Source: Ctenosaura bakeri
Taxonomy: Eukaryota > Chordata > Lepidosauria > Squamata > Iguanidae
NCBI GenBank assembly: GCA_948474755.1
Contig: CAOLHI010000023.1
Coordinates: forward strand, 434,001-498,000
Reading direction: 5' to 3'
DNA: 64,000 bases
Shown here: positions 22,387 through 34,062 of the stretch, one piece after another
Numbering within the stretch: position 1 is the first letter of the stretch
Layout of the letters: each line of letters opens with the position of its first letter
Made by a program: the position numbers and the translations under genes
Notes under the pieces: model-generated
What the model was told of the DNA's origin: nothing
What the model saw: only the letters and a program-made list of their open reading frames with translations
Database searches by the model: none

Positions 22387-22399
22387 TGATTTTAAATTA

Positions 22400-22565
22400 T
22401 TCTATATTATTTTAAAATATTGATGTTTTAATATGGTAGCCTACTTATCATTTGTAACTTTTTAATTATTATGAACTGTCAAATTATGTACTTTATTTTG
22501 ATTCCTGTATAAGCTGCCTTGGGCTCCTTTCAGGGAGAAGGCAGGATATAAATAAAATGTAATTT
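22400..22565 (+). mobile_element. L2-like LINE 3' end
   Basis: The tail reads AAGCTGCCTTGGGCTCCTTT and GGCAGGATATAAATAAAATG. Confidence 0.7.
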
Positions 22566-22821
22566 TAAAAATAGGTTTATTATATAACAGACAAATTAGA
22601 AATCTAGTATTACTCTGACTCCATGCACAATGCAAGTAACTCTCTAGTTCAAACAAGGTGATACTTCTCCTGAACTCTTCCTACATTCCCAGGCTCCCAT
22701 CGCCCCAATGTCCCTGTTGTGGTCTCGTGCATTCATTGCTAGCTCTAATCATTTCTCTGTTCCTAACTGGCCCTAAGAAGTCGGTGTGATTGAATGCTGG
22801 GCTAGGGTGCTGAAAGACTAG

Positions 22822-22983
22822 GGTTATTTCTGCACTAGATTGTTACAGTGCTATTATTCCAGTTTCAACAGCTTATGGAATCCTGGGGTTTGCAAGGCCC
22901 CTCCCTAAACTGCAAACTCCAGGATTCCATAGGCTGTTGAAAGTGGAATAATAGCACTATAACAGCCTAGTGCAGAAATGGCC
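22822..22983. mobile_element. palindromic MITE
   Basis: Arms begin GGTTATTTCTGCAC and end GTGCAGAAATGGCC. Flanks are TAG (22819-22821) and TCG (22984-22986), plausibly one duplicated triplet with a mutation. Confidence 0.85.
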
Positions 22984-23260
22984 TCGGGTTTAAATCCCTA
23001 CTCAGTCATGCCAACCTACGGGGTGAGTTTGGATAAGAGGAAGGCAGTGGTAAATCTGTGAATAAATCGTGGCAAGAAAACCTTGTAAGTCAGAGTTAAG
23101 GTGATGGCACATTACAACAACAACAACTGGCTCTATTTCTAATTGTCTTTCTCAAGATTAAATACATCCTTGTCTGCCTCCTGTCTCTATTTCCAACTGG
23201 CTTGCTTTCTTTCTTTCCTGTCCCTATCTGCTGACTGTCTCTATTTCTAACTGGCCCTGT

Positions 23261-24203
23261 TGTTACTTCCGGTATGGCACCTGGGTGAGGACCCCCAGAT
23301 ATCATTTTGATATCATCTAATTTGGCCGTAGCTGGATCTGTTCTCAGCCACCTCACTCCACATGTTTGTGAGTTCTCTGGACAAACACGGACATGAGTGC
23401 GGCCGCTAATTGCTTTCACATTCCAATCTCTTTTGAGGCCAACAACCTAAACTTTGCTCCCAGCTTCAGGGAACTTTCCACGTGCAAAATCACAACAGCT
23501 GCGTAGCTCTCAGCAGAGCTAGCCCGGTAAACAAGGTATTTACATACAGGCTATACTATTGTCATCAAGAGTTAAGCTCATCATGCTAAGCTTGACCTTT
23601 TCCAAATCCTTTGTCCAGCTCCAAATTTCCTTTGTTCCCACCTGGCATGCCATAGCTGGTAGGCACAAACTCCCCTAAAAAAGGTCCCCACTTTTGGGAC
23701 TTCCTTGGATCACCCTGGACTTCCATCTAGCCTTGCTGTCGCTCTGTCCAGTGAAGTTTTCCCCTCAGTTCTCCATAACTGAGTCTATCTCCCCTCTTCG
23801 GACTATTTGGACTGCCATCCCGCCCTGCTGCTGGTTCGTCTAAAGAACTCCTCTCAGCCCACCACGCTGAGCTTTCTCCTTCGGAACCTCATCTTTCTCC
23901 CTCCAGGACAACGAGACCAGGTCGTATTACCCATCCTTAAGTTTTCCTCCTTCTGCTTCCAGTTAGATAGAGTGTGTGTTGTGTTTATTTGCTGTTGTCT
24001 TTCAATAAAATTGTTATTTTTGTTACTTTTAAAACTTGTGTGCCCATTCCCTGACCCGAAGCTGTAGACATTGGGTTTGAAGATCCCCACATTATCCTGC
24101 CTCTCGCTAGCCAAAACAGTGCTCAAGCTAATTTTCCCCAACTTGGTATTTTTGATTGGCAAGTGGGCGCCCCTCCAGGAACCCCCCAATTCTCAGGGTA
24201 ACA
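23261..24203 (+). mobile_element. solo LTR, family A, copy 1
   Basis: Starts TGTTACTTCCGG, ends CAGGGTAACA, flanked by a perfect CTGT duplication (23257-23260, 24204-24207). Contains GATATCATTTTGATATC early, AATAAA at 24004-24009 and the conserved CCTGCCTCTCGCTAGC in the last quarter. No internal viral genes, so it is a recombined solo LTR of an endogenous retrovirus-like element. Confidence 0.9.
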
Positions 24204-24383
24204 CTGTCTGACTGTTTAGCAGATGAAGCCTCTTGTTTTATATTCTTTCCCTCACAGCCCCCTATAGCATTCCAAAGGCTTCGTGGTTGGCTGGCTCTTT
24301 TCAGCCATAGAGGCTAATAACTTCCCCTTTCATCACACCTATCCATTTTCCTCCCCTTTCGCGACCTCTCTTTCTTCCTCGGC

Positions 24384-24623
24384 TGTTGTTGAAGTTGTGT
24401 GCCTTCAAGTCATTTCTGACTTATGGCAATGCTAAGGTGAACCGATCACAGGGTTTTCTTGGAAAGATTTGTTCAGAGGGGGTTTACCTTTGCCTTCCTC
24501 TGAGGCTGAGAGAGTGTGACTTGCCCAAGGTCAGCCAGTGGGTTTCTATGGCTGAGTGTGGATTTGAACACTGGCCTCCCAGTGTCCTAGTCCAATGCTC
24601 AAATCACTATACTATGCCGGCTC
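24384..24623 (-). mobile_element. tRNA SINE with MIR-like layout, copy 2 (longest)
   Basis: Reads on plus as GTTGTGTGCCTTCAAGTCAT, GGTGAACCGATCACAGGG, ACTTGCCCAAGGTCAGCCAG, then an antisense tRNA-like head ending CACTATACTATGCCGGCTC. This copy keeps the CAGAGGGGGTTTACCTTTGC segment missing from the others. Confidence 0.8.
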
Positions 24624-25022
24624 TTTTCCTCCACGCCCTCATTTAGGGCTGCTGTGGTGGATCAGTCTTGCAAAAGTTTGATCTGATTACTTCCGGAAGG
24701 TTTTGGAAACAAAGCCAAGGGCTTTGTGAAATCAGAGTCAGGTCACAAGTAGCCTATTCTTATTATTGTCAATTATCTCTTTTGTATTCACTTTTGGCAT
24801 GTCTTTCCTTCTCCTTTTTGTCTTCCTCCTCCACTGCATACTGCTTAAATAGTGCCTAAATATGTGAAGGCCTGGAAAAAAACTGGAAAAATTCAGGGGG
24901 AAAAAACATATTTTTTCCCCAGTTTCTTTCCTGAAGCCTTTTTTGTTGTTGTTATTTTCCAAAAAATTGGAAAAATTGAAAAAAGGAAGAAAATCTTCTG
25001 CAGCATATGAAAGAATCTGATC
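24624..25022. other. no recognised feature
   Basis: Unique-looking sequence. Confidence 0.45.
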
Positions 25023-25025
25023 TAT

Positions 25026-25205
25026 GGCCATTTCCGCACGAGGCTGTTATAGCGCTATGATTCCACTTTCAACATCCTATGGAATCCTGGGGTTTGCGGT
25101 TTCGGGAGGGGCCAGCTGGCCCCTCCCGAAACCGCAAACCCCAGGATTCCATAGGATGTTGAAAGTGGAATCATAGTACTATAAGTGTCTAGTGCGGAAA
25201 TGGCT
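25026..25205. mobile_element. palindromic MITE, nearly perfect hairpin
   Basis: GGCCATTTCCGCAC to GTGCGGAAATGGCT, flanked by TAT (25023-25025, 25206-25208). Arms of about 90 bp meet at GGCCAGCTGGCC. Confidence 0.93.
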
Positions 25206-25208
25206 TAT

Positions 25209-25847
25209 GTTTGGAAATACTCACACTAAATCAAGAAATAAACTGACACGTGAAAGGGAAGAGAAGCTTGTTTCAATCCGGCTAAACCTTTGGTTTCTAG
25301 AAGTCCGTGATGACTGAGATGATGACGACAAACATAACGAAACAGAAGCAGAGACTGAAACCGATACTGATAATTGTAGCTCAGAAAATGAGTCTGATTG
25401 AATTTCATGCCTATTCATTGAATCTTAGACCCTCCCTCTTCCCTTCCACACACTTCCCCCCACCCAATTCTTTTTATGCGAATGGGTGTTTTATGTCTAT
25501 TTGATACTGTGGAGAAGAAATATAAATAATTTTCTTTGTTACTAATGTTGATGGTTTCTTCTGTTTTGTTTTGTTTTTTAAATTGTTTTTTTGCCTGCTC
25601 CACATAAACTAGCAAAACCAAGGAGGTTCTGTACAGTTCAGGAGACTGTTGCTCCATTTGTTACAAATAAAAATTAAAAATTGTAAGAATTGTTTGAATA
25701 CACTGTATTTTTAATATACCAATTGTGATCATTTTATGCCAAAGCAAATTGTACATAGTCGTATTTTATGTTTATAAAGTAACAAAGTGACTTTCAATCT
25801 GTAAAAAGTGCTAATGTTGCATTTTTTAAAGTTTTTCCTAAAATTTC
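25209..25847. other. no recognised gene
   Basis: AT-rich sequence with an ATAAAAATTAAAAATTG stretch near 25665 that could be a retroposon tail; nothing firmer. Confidence 0.4.
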
Positions 25848-26725
25848 TGTTACTGCGGTTCAGGCCTACCCGGAGATAGCACTTGATATCGTTTTCATAT
25901 CAAACCATTTGGCTTTCCTCTGCCACCCCGCTCCACGTGTTTGCGAGGCCTCCGGACAAGCACGTAAACAGGCGCAGCCCATAATCGCTGGACATTCCAT
26001 TCTCCACCCAGGCAGGCCAGACAGAGCCGATTCGTCGCTTCAGGGACCTCTCCAGCAAACACCTTTTTGCTTATGTGCGATACTGACAAAGGCTCCCTGC
26101 CCTGAGCAGGTAGCTCCACAAAGCTGTACTAAGCGCTCCGTATTTGCATACGAGCTACACTATTGTTAATTCGGCTCTAAGTCAATCATGTTAAATTCTG
26201 ACCTGTCCAAGGCTTTGTCCCACTCCTAAATCGCATTGTTCTCACCAAGTAAGGTATGGCCTGCAGTCACAATTCACCCTATAAAAACCCCCGATTCCAG
26301 GACCGCTTGGATTGCTCTGGACTTCCATCCCGCATTGCTGCCGCTTTGTCTGGCGAGCCGTCCCCTCAGTCCCACGTACTGAGACTCCATACCAACGAAC
26401 TCAATCTTCAAACCTCTCCAGGACTACGAGACAGGTGTTGTATCACCCATTTCCCTCTAAAAATCTCTATTTCCGATTCTTTAGTTAGCTGTGTGATTGT
26501 GGTGTTTTTAATGTTTGTATTTAATAAAACATTGTTTTTGCTACTTTAAACCGTCTGACTGCTTGACTGACCTGACCCCGTAGACGCTGGGTTGCAAGAT
26601 CCTGCTAAGTTACCCTGCCTCTCGCTAGCTTTAATGAGTGCTCCAGCTAATTCTCCCCAAGGTGTTGTTGGTGTGGTTTGGTTATTTGGGCGCCCCTCCC
26701 GGGACCCCCAGAGATCAGGGTAACA
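25848..26725 (+). mobile_element. solo LTR, family A, copy 2
   Basis: TGTTACTGCGG to CAGGGTAACA with a TTTC duplication (25844-25847, 26726-26729). TATAAAAA at 26280-26287 and AATAAA at 26523-26528 are placed as an LTR promoter and polyadenylation signal. Length 878 bp. Confidence 0.92.
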
Positions 26726-26729
26726 TTTC

Positions 26730-27769
26730 CATTTTTTTATGAAGAAAGCCAGAAAAAAAAAACACATAATAGTACCCCCTACTCAGAAATGTCCAGATCT
26801 TGGCAAAGTTATTTTACTGGACTACAGCTTCCAGAATCTCCCAACAAGCACAGACATTTTACAAGAGTGAATATATTTTACTTGTTGGATTTTATTTCAT
26901 TGCTGTTACATGACTTTGTAATGCTGAGGAAGGCTACAGGGAACTGCTAAGCAAAGTATAGCAATTTTATGCATAGGTGGTGGCACTGTTTGCTTGCAAA
27001 GCACTGAAAATAACAAGGAAGTGTCTGTTGAGGAATGGCTAGGGAAAGCTTGATAAGCAAAGCTGAGCAATGGCCTGCTATTGCACCAAGACTGATGGGC
27101 AGAGGGGGAACGGCTGAGTCACTGCAAAGAAATTAGCCATCATTTATCACGTCCTGCTGCTGATATACTGTAATTCTTACCCTACGAAAGTAGTGATTTG
27201 ACTAATGTTGCCAGCACAGTAATGTGGCACATAGATCTAGGCATTAATTTACTTAAAAATGAGCCCTAGTATATTCAGGGGGGCTTCCTTCTTGTTAACT
27301 GTCCTCAACTCAACTTCAATTTATGGCAAGCCTATCACCTCTATATTGGTCCATCATCAATGGCCCTACTCAGGTCTTACAGATTCAGGGCTGTGGCTTC
27401 CTTTGTGAAATAAATAATAATAATGAAACCCTCACTCTCAGAGCTAAAAAATTCCCCTTTTCCAATCTGAACTCAAAAGTCTTGAGATGTCTATTCCCTA
27501 GAAACCGGAGGGTCCCTAAGCTAGTTTATAAACCTCGGCTCTATTCTGTGCTTTTAACTTGTAGGTGAGGAAAAAGGAGCTTTCTCCTTGGTTTGCAACT
27601 GTTAATTGCATTCCTTGCTTAAGGAATCTCTGAAGAAATCAAACACCTAAGTTCCTGTTGAATTATCACTTGCTATCTGAAAATGATAAACAGATGGGGA
27701 CAGTTTAACGTTGATTGGCACAGTTTAATGTTGCTAAATGCCAGGCAGAGAGGATGAGCTTTGAACTAA
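26730..27769. other. mostly unique sequence
   Basis: GGACTACAGCTTCCAGAATC (26819-26838) resembles a ZNF143-like word common in lizard repeats. Positions 27310-27400 share words with the RTE remnant at 13.6 kb. No gene is seen. Confidence 0.4.
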
Positions 27770-27971
27770 GGCCATTTCCACACTACAGTGTTATAGTGCT
27801 ATTATTCCATTTTCAACATTTTGTGGAATTTTGGGGATTGTAGTTTCCTGAGGCCAAGGAGCTCTCTGGCTGAGAATTCTAAATGCCTCTCCCTAAACTG
27901 CAAACCCCAGGATTCCTTAGGATGTGGAAAGTGGAATAATGGCATTATAGCAGTGTAGTGCGGAAATGGCC
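27770..27971. mobile_element. palindromic MITE, long variant
   Basis: GGCCATTTCCACAC to GTGCGGAAATGGCC, flanks TAA (27767-27769) and CAA (27972-27974). Confidence 0.88.
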
Positions 27972-28184
27972 CAAATGTTAATTGTTTTCTCATGTTTACA
28001 TGAGGAAACCCACCTGTTTAGTGTCTATAAGGTGGACACAGGGAAATGAGTTCTGTCTCACTTTGGACCTCCACAAAGTGTTGACTATTTCTGCTGCAGA
28101 AATAAACCTCACCTTTCCTTAACTCACTTAAACTCACTTTGCTTTGCTACTCCAGACCCTCTGCTGGGCAACGAATCTCACCCT

Positions 28185-28395
28185 TGTGACACCTTGATCG
28201 AGTCTATCCATCTGTAATGGGGTCTTTCTCTTTTCCTATTGTCTTCTACCTTACCAAGCATTACTGTCTTTTCCAGTAAGTCATGTCTTCTCATGATATG
28301 GCCAAATTACGACAGCCTCAATTGATTAATCTTGGCTTCTAGAGAGAGTTCAGGCTTGATTTGCTCTGGGGCCCATTCATTTGTCCAGGGTATCT
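28185..28395 (-). mobile_element. RTE/BovB LINE remnant
   Basis: Same segment as 13.6-14.5 kb without the Tigger-like insert: GAGTCTATCCATCTGTAATG and AGAGAGTTCAGGCTTGATTT on plus. It serves as the empty-site reference for that insertion. Confidence 0.75.
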
Positions 28396-28399
28396 GTAG

Positions 28400-28990
28400 A
28401 ACTCTTCTCCAGCACTACATTTCAGCTGGTAGGAACACAGGAGAAGGCCTTCTTGGTGGCTGTACTCTGGGACTCTCTTCCTAGACATGCTTGATTGGAC
28501 CCTTCCATGGCAAAGTTTTTTGTTTGTTTCAAGAGGTCTTTATCATGAAATTTTTTTTATTTTTTTATTTATTTATTTGTATCCTGCCTCTCCATATGGA
28601 TCGAGGCGGCGAACAACTTACAAATAGCATGTATTTCGAAACATTTCTATACATGCCCCCAACAAGCTGGGTACTCATTTTACCTACCTGCGAAAGGATG
28701 AAAGGCTGAGTCAACCTTGGAGCCCGGCAGGATTGAACTCACAACCTTGTGGCTTGCAGTACTGGCATTTAACCACTGCGCCACCAGGGCTTTTAACAGC
28801 ATCTTATATTATCTATATTGCTTGGTTTTTAATATATGTGTATCTGAATTGCTTTTAATAGCTGAATTATATTTTAATATTTACATGCTTTGATCCTGTG
28901 AACTTTTATCTATATTTGCTTTAATTTTTCTTGAATCACAAGGCTGGGAAAAAGTAATAAATAATAAATAATAAATAAAGTAATAGTAAG
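28400..28990 (+). mobile_element. L2-like LINE 3' part with a SINE insert
   Basis: AGGAGAAGGCCTTCTTGGTG corresponds to the L2 C-terminal coding end. The 3' UTR resumes at 28792 and ends in a TAATAAATAATAAATAAAG tract. A SINE occupies 28552-28791. Confidence 0.7.
28552..28791 (-). mobile_element. Sauria-type tRNA SINE
   Basis: Reversed on plus: an ATTTATTTGT tract, TCTCCATATGGATCGAGGCG tail, then GATTGAACTCACAACC (box B) and CCACTGCGCCACCAGGGC (box A). Confidence 0.93.
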
Positions 28991-28991
28991 T

Positions 28992-29710
28992 AATAATTAT
29001 TGTGCATACTTGTGTAGTTTGATTCAGCTTGGGTTTTGGCAACATTGCAAGCATATATTTTGTCAGGATGTACATATTCACTTGTCACATCCTTGTGTCA
29101 TTTTTCTCCTCATCTCTCAACAGGGTGAGGCCTTTTTTAGTGCTCTTGGCAAGAGAATGATTTTTTTTCCACATGGAAATGAAGCAACACAGCACAAATG
29201 TAACAAAAGCACACATTTGCAGAAGATGACTCTGGCTGCCACTTTGTTGCATAGAATTTAAGGACCAGAAGTAGTTGGAACCATTGTTTTCATCTTTTAT
29301 AGCATTTTGGCAATTGTTCCAGGCTTGGTCTCTGTATGTGTTTTGCTTCTCAAAGGGAACAGATTCTAGGTTGGTATAAAGACAGTTTTTGCACATGATA
29401 GAGTCCTTGATAAAGGTAAAAAAGGAGGTGGAAAGAAGGAATGTAGCAGCAATATTAGGACTAACTGATTTATTTTGGCATGAGCGTTCAAGGATTTCAA
29501 TCCTTCTGATACACTGATGGAGTTCATCTCAAACCACAGGTTTATTGCAGTTACATAGTTGTAGGGGTGCAATCAGAGAGTAGTTGGATACAGAAAGATG
29601 GAATTTGTGATACTGGCCATATTTACACTTACTTGCATGCTACTGCTCAGAACACACTACCAAATCTGTTGCCTACAGCCATGGTCTCTGATACAACCAC
29701 ATTTCCTGAG
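28992..29710. other. no recognised gene
   Basis: Unique-looking sequence. Confidence 0.45.
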
Positions 29711-29711
29711 A

Positions 29712-29936
29712 CCCACAAGTTTGCGTATATGTGCCTTCATATCACCGGCTGACTTACGTTGACCCCATGAATTTCACAGAGTTAAGTAAGGAATATTCAG
29801 AAGTGGTTTCACCAGTTCCTTCCTCCAGAATATACTCTACAGCACCTGGTATTCCTTGGCAGTCTCCCATCCAAGTACTAACCAGGCCTGATCCTGCTGA
29901 ATTTCCAAGATCAGATGAGATCTGGAGAATTTAGGG
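29712..29936 (-). mobile_element. 5S rRNA-headed SINE (intact arrangement)
   Basis: Antisense 5S rRNA occupies 29838-29927 (CTCCCATCCAAGTACTAACC; GAGATC near the end). Leftwards come the body and the 3' module ending near ATATGTGCCTTCATATCACC. The retained 5S segment includes the internal promoter region used by RNA polymerase III. Confidence 0.9.
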
Positions 29937-30010
29937 CAGTGGTTCTCAACCTTCCTAATGCCGCGACCCTTTAATACAGTTCCTCATATTGTGGTGACCC
30001 GCAACCATAA
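29937..30010 (+). mobile_element. hAT-SPIN transposon 5' end
   Basis: Starts CAGTGGTTCTCAACCTTCCT and continues TGCCGCGACCCTTTAATACA, matching the end of SPIN (Space Invaders) elements known from lizards, frogs and several mammals through horizontal transfer. The match stops after about 74 bp and the 3' end is absent. Confidence 0.85.
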
Positions 30011-30083
30011 ATTTATTTATTTTTTACAATGCCTCCCTGCCCCTGGCAAAGGCCACCTCACCGGCCAGGAACAGGGCGGGCGG

Positions 30084-30154
30084 GCAAACCCCAGGATTCC
30101 ATAGGATGTTGAAAGTGGAATCATAGTGCTATAACAGTCTAGTGCAGAAATGGC
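30084..30154. mobile_element. palindromic MITE, right arm only
   Basis: GCAAACCCCAGGATTCCATA through GTGCAGAAATGGC. The left arm is replaced by a 70-bp GC-rich stretch after the SPIN end. Confidence 0.8.
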
Positions 30155-31240
30155 TCAAGAAACAATCTACAAGGCAGACCAAAAACAGGAAATGACAGAA
30201 CTAGTTGTCACTTACAGCTTCCAGTTGAGATCATTTAAGTGTACCAAGGGGCTACTACCAATTCTGGAGAATAATACTGCTGTCTCACAGACTGTGAATG
30301 GCAGTTCTATACTTGCTTACACACACACCCATACATCTGAAACAACTGATCACCTGCAACAGGATGTGTAACATGGATTCAGGGACAAAAGCCTGCCAGA
30401 ATCCTGGATGCCAACTCTGACCTCACATTGACTGTGACAGGTCCTCATAATGTCACCCACCACATCAGAGGTGCATTTCCATGCTTATCTTCCAGTGTGT
30501 TATATGCCATCCTAAGGTGGCAATTGCTTTCTGCACTCTGTACAAAACTAAACAGGGCACTTTCTACACAAGAGGTAAAATGGATACGAATATGATATTA
30601 GCAACAGAAGTACCCAAAAGCAGTGGCAGAACATTTTAATCTTCCTGGACATACTGTTAAGGACCTTCAAGTAACAACTTTGGAACAAAGAAATGTCTAA
30701 GGAAGATTGGGAAAAGAAATGGCAGAATTAAGAGATATTCACAAACTTCAGTTCTTTAGTAGATGTACAAAGAGAGACAGTGGTTCCTTGATATACATTA
30801 AATATATTAATACATATGTCCTCCCAACTCTTCATGTTACAAATGAATTCTCGCCATCAAAGTGTCAAAGGAAGTGATTCTCAGTAGGCAGATGTATTAC
30901 TTTCACACCTCACAACTACAAACTAGCCCGGCAGATTAATATCATCTTACACAAATGTTTGAAGATTTATGGTAAGTGTCACAAATGACATCTTTCTGTA
31001 TGCTATTATACTCTGATCCTACTTCCATAATATGTAACTCCTAATGTACCCATGGTTTGTTATTAACTCCATCTGTGCATCTGAAGAATTGAATTGAACC
31101 TATGGAAACTCATGCTAAAATAAATCAGTCATAAATATGCTACCAGACTCCTCCTCTTTCCTTTGTATTCTTGACAGACTAACACTGTTATCTCTTTGAG
31201 AACTGCTTAATTACAAAAAAAATCACTCTTTGACTCAGTT
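30155..31240. other. about 1.1 kb without a recognised gene
   Basis: Unique-looking, AT-rich; no exon or TE boundary seen. Confidence 0.45.
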
Positions 31241-31419
31241 GGCCATTTCCACACTAGACTGTTATAGTGGTATCATTCCACTTTCAACATTCTACGGAAT
31301 CCTGGGGTTTGCAGTTTAGGAAGGGGACTCAAAGGCCCCTCCCTAAACTGTAAACCCCAGGATTCCATAGGATGTTGAAAGTGGAATAATACCACTATAA
31401 CAGTCTAGTGCGGAAATGG
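31241..31419. mobile_element. palindromic MITE
   Basis: GGCCATTTCCACAC to GTGCGGAAATGG, arms joined at CTCAAAGGCC. The target duplication is not clear in this copy. Confidence 0.88.
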
Positions 31420-31640
31420 AGACAAATGAGGACATTGTGCATCAGACAAATATGTCCAACCAGTCCCATATGAAAACTGTGCATAAGGCATCAAGATTCT
31501 GGCCCATCAATGGGGCTACTATGTCTTTCTAGATGTTGTTGGACTGCATATGCCATGGTCCATTACTGTGCTGGACCAGGCTTATGGGATCTGCCGTCTA
31601 ACCCAGCTGCAGGTCCCTAAATTCGCTGAGCTTGGACTCT

Positions 31641-31821
31641 ACTGTTGTTGTTGTGTGTCTTTTCTGACTTATGGTGACCATAAGGGGAACCTATCACAGA
31701 ATTTTCTGGGGCTGAGAATATGTGACCTCCCCAAGGTCACCAGGGGGTTTCCATAGCCGAGCAGGGAATCAAACCAGGGTTGTAGTTCAAAGCTCAAACC
31801 ACTACACCACCCTGGCTCTCT
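31641..31821 (-). mobile_element. tRNA SINE with MIR-like layout, copy 3
   Basis: TTATGGTGACCATAAGGGGA and CCAAGGTCACCAGGGGG on plus, with an antisense tRNA-like head ending ACTACACCACCCTGGCTC. Confidence 0.78.
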
Positions 31822-32559
31822 GAACTATACTGTATTACCATTTTATACAGAGACACACAGAGCAGCGTTTAAATATTACAGCTGCTATCATTTAAACAAC
31901 CAGTAAAACAAATGAGATTTTGCTTTCATAAGGTAGAAGCTCCAAAAAATGCAAAGGCCAAATGTTCTTGGCTTTTTGCAGTCTAGTTTCTTGGTTCATC
32001 TTTGCCCCTTTGATTAATCAGAAGCCTTCACAGAGATAATGGATGACCCAAGCAATGCTTCTGTGAAACGCCCATGTTTTTCTTCCACTGGATTTGCTTT
32101 CATTTGCAATTTGGCCTGTAAAACAAACTATCGTGCCATTGTTTAAATTGCCCTCCCAATAAATTCACCATAATCCTCCTTGTACTGCAAGCCACATTTT
32201 GCTATTCAAACAGTGCCATTAATTGCACTGAGACCAGCAAGCTGGGAGTACGGAGAAAGCCCTGCTCTTTGGTTATGCAGTGAAAATGATTGATGACTGT
32301 ACAATTAGCAAATCTCCAGAATCAGAATGGTTTTCCTCCCCTTAACACCTGCAGTCTTTCATACCAGCATTTTTGCAAGAAAAGATTTATTTAGCTGGCT
32401 GGGTTTCTTTTGTAGGGAGGTCCTGGCTTCTTGAAAGTAATGGTAAATAATAATCTTGTTCACATTTTCATTGATCCCATATCCTCCAATTGTAGGGACA
32501 ATTAGTGTTGTTACTAGTTTACTAGTTACTAGTTCCTGATTAATCCTCTGTCACATCAC
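31822..32559. other. unique-looking block
   Basis: No repeat landmark between 31850 and 32500; balanced composition. Candidate for conserved non-coding DNA, untested. Confidence 0.4.
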
Positions 32560-32890
32560 TTTTTCAACTGTTTGTTAAAATATCCCACTTTCTCTTTCCC
32601 TTCTCCTATTTTTCTGCTTTCTCCACAGCTTATATCAATTGCTGCAAAAGTGAGTTCAAAGTGCAAAAGTAGTTGCAATGCATTAACTCAGTAAGGAGGA
32701 ACACGGAAGAGGACTCTTGCCTTTCTCAGGATGGGTAGGTAGAAGCAAACTTCTGCAGCCTCTCCCAGCTTGTGAGAACTTTCTAAACAATCTAACATCT
32801 GCTATCTTGTCCACACTCTGATGGCACATGGCTATATGCATCCCAGATTTCATCTGTGAAATGTTGGAGAGATATGGTAGGTACAGGAGC
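32560..32890 (+). mobile_element. family D non-autonomous DNA element, degraded
   Basis: Shares GAGTTCAAAGTGCAAAA, CTCAGGATGG-like and CATCTGTGAAATGTTGGAGA words with the better copies at 38.0 and 43.6 kb. Confidence 0.5.
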
Positions 32891-33179
32891 ATGCAAAAGG
32901 GAGGGGGGAGACCTAAGCTTCCAGCTCGACCCCTTTTTAAAATTTGCCACACAAAGATGCTGTAAATGTGTCATTTCTTCCTACGCTATTAGAGCATTGA
33001 CTTGTGGGCGGTACAAAGCTTTGAAGCAGAAATAACTAGCTGGAGACAATTGATGGGTATAGCATTTAAAGGAAGGGGGAAAAAAAGATCAAAGGAAACC
33101 TTCACTTGCACAATACTGAAAAGCCTTTGAAAGGATGTACGACATGGACAGTGTATCTCACAGTTCTTGTTCCTGTCAT

Positions 33180-33350
33180 CAGTGTCTTCATCATCTATAC
33201 TCCAGTTTCCCCCCGAAACCAGGACTCAGGGCAACATAACAGGTAAAAATCACTACAGTTCAAAAGTCAACATTAAAATAGCATTAAACTAGTAACAACA
33301 CTAAAAACAATTTAAAAATACAGTTGAAATGTTAAATACAGTATATCCAT
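33180..33350 (-). mobile_element. L2-like LINE 3' end
   Basis: CAGGACTCAGGGCAACATAA followed by AAAACAATTTAAAAATACAG is the reversed L2-type 3' UTR. Confidence 0.6.
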
Positions 33351-33364
33351 ACATCTACATTTAT

Positions 33365-33559
33365 GGCCATTTCTGCACTAGACTATTATAGTGCTATCAT
33401 TCTACTTTCAACATCCTATGGAATCCTGGGGGTTGCTGTTTAGGGAGGAGCATTTACGATTCTCAGCCAAAGATCTCTTTGGCTTCAATAAACTACAAAC
33501 CCTCCGTAGGATGTTGAAACTGGAAACATAGCACTATAACAGCTCAGTGCAGAAATGGC
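33365..33559. mobile_element. palindromic MITE, long variant
   Basis: GGCCATTTCTGCAC to GTGCAGAAATGGC, flanks TAT and TGT. The core has ATTCTCAGCCAAAGATCTC. Confidence 0.85.
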
Positions 33560-34060
33560 TTGTATCTATATATCTATCTATGACTTTTTTACATATGTAA
33601 AAAGGATCCATTCCCATGCTAGAGTATTATCAGACACCATCCTTGGAAGCATGCCAGCTCTTGAAAGCCAGGTTTAACTCAATTGTACCAAGAAGACTTT
33701 CTTTACTTTCCCAATAACTTGATGAACAAAATGTTTCCCTTGGGATCCAATTATACTCTGGTCATAAAAGCACATTGTGTGGAGCAGATCATTGTTTCTT
33801 ACTATTTTCCTAGGCTGACATTTGTACTATAGTCAACATTATCTCTGATGGATGCTCACACATTAAGAGGCCTATTGTTTGAAATTTCTTCCCTAGACTC
33901 CACTGTTGGTAGGAGGTCAAACGGTTTTAGTGCTAGATGGAGTTGTCACTGAGTCTTGTGTTTCTTTGCTCAGAAACACAAATCTTGGCAGCGTGTAATG
34001 TTCACCTGAAAATGTAAGGTATTGCACTGTGAAAATTTTTCTACAGCTTTGGATAGAACA
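33560..34060. other. no recognised feature
   Basis: Unique-looking AT-rich sequence. Confidence 0.45.
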
Positions 34061-34062
34061 CA

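Noticed and set aside
29838..29927. Possible 5S rRNA gene on minus (also 11499-11590 and 6820-6930)
   Set aside because: Incomplete 5S sequence fused to a SINE body and tail; these are 5S-derived SINEs.
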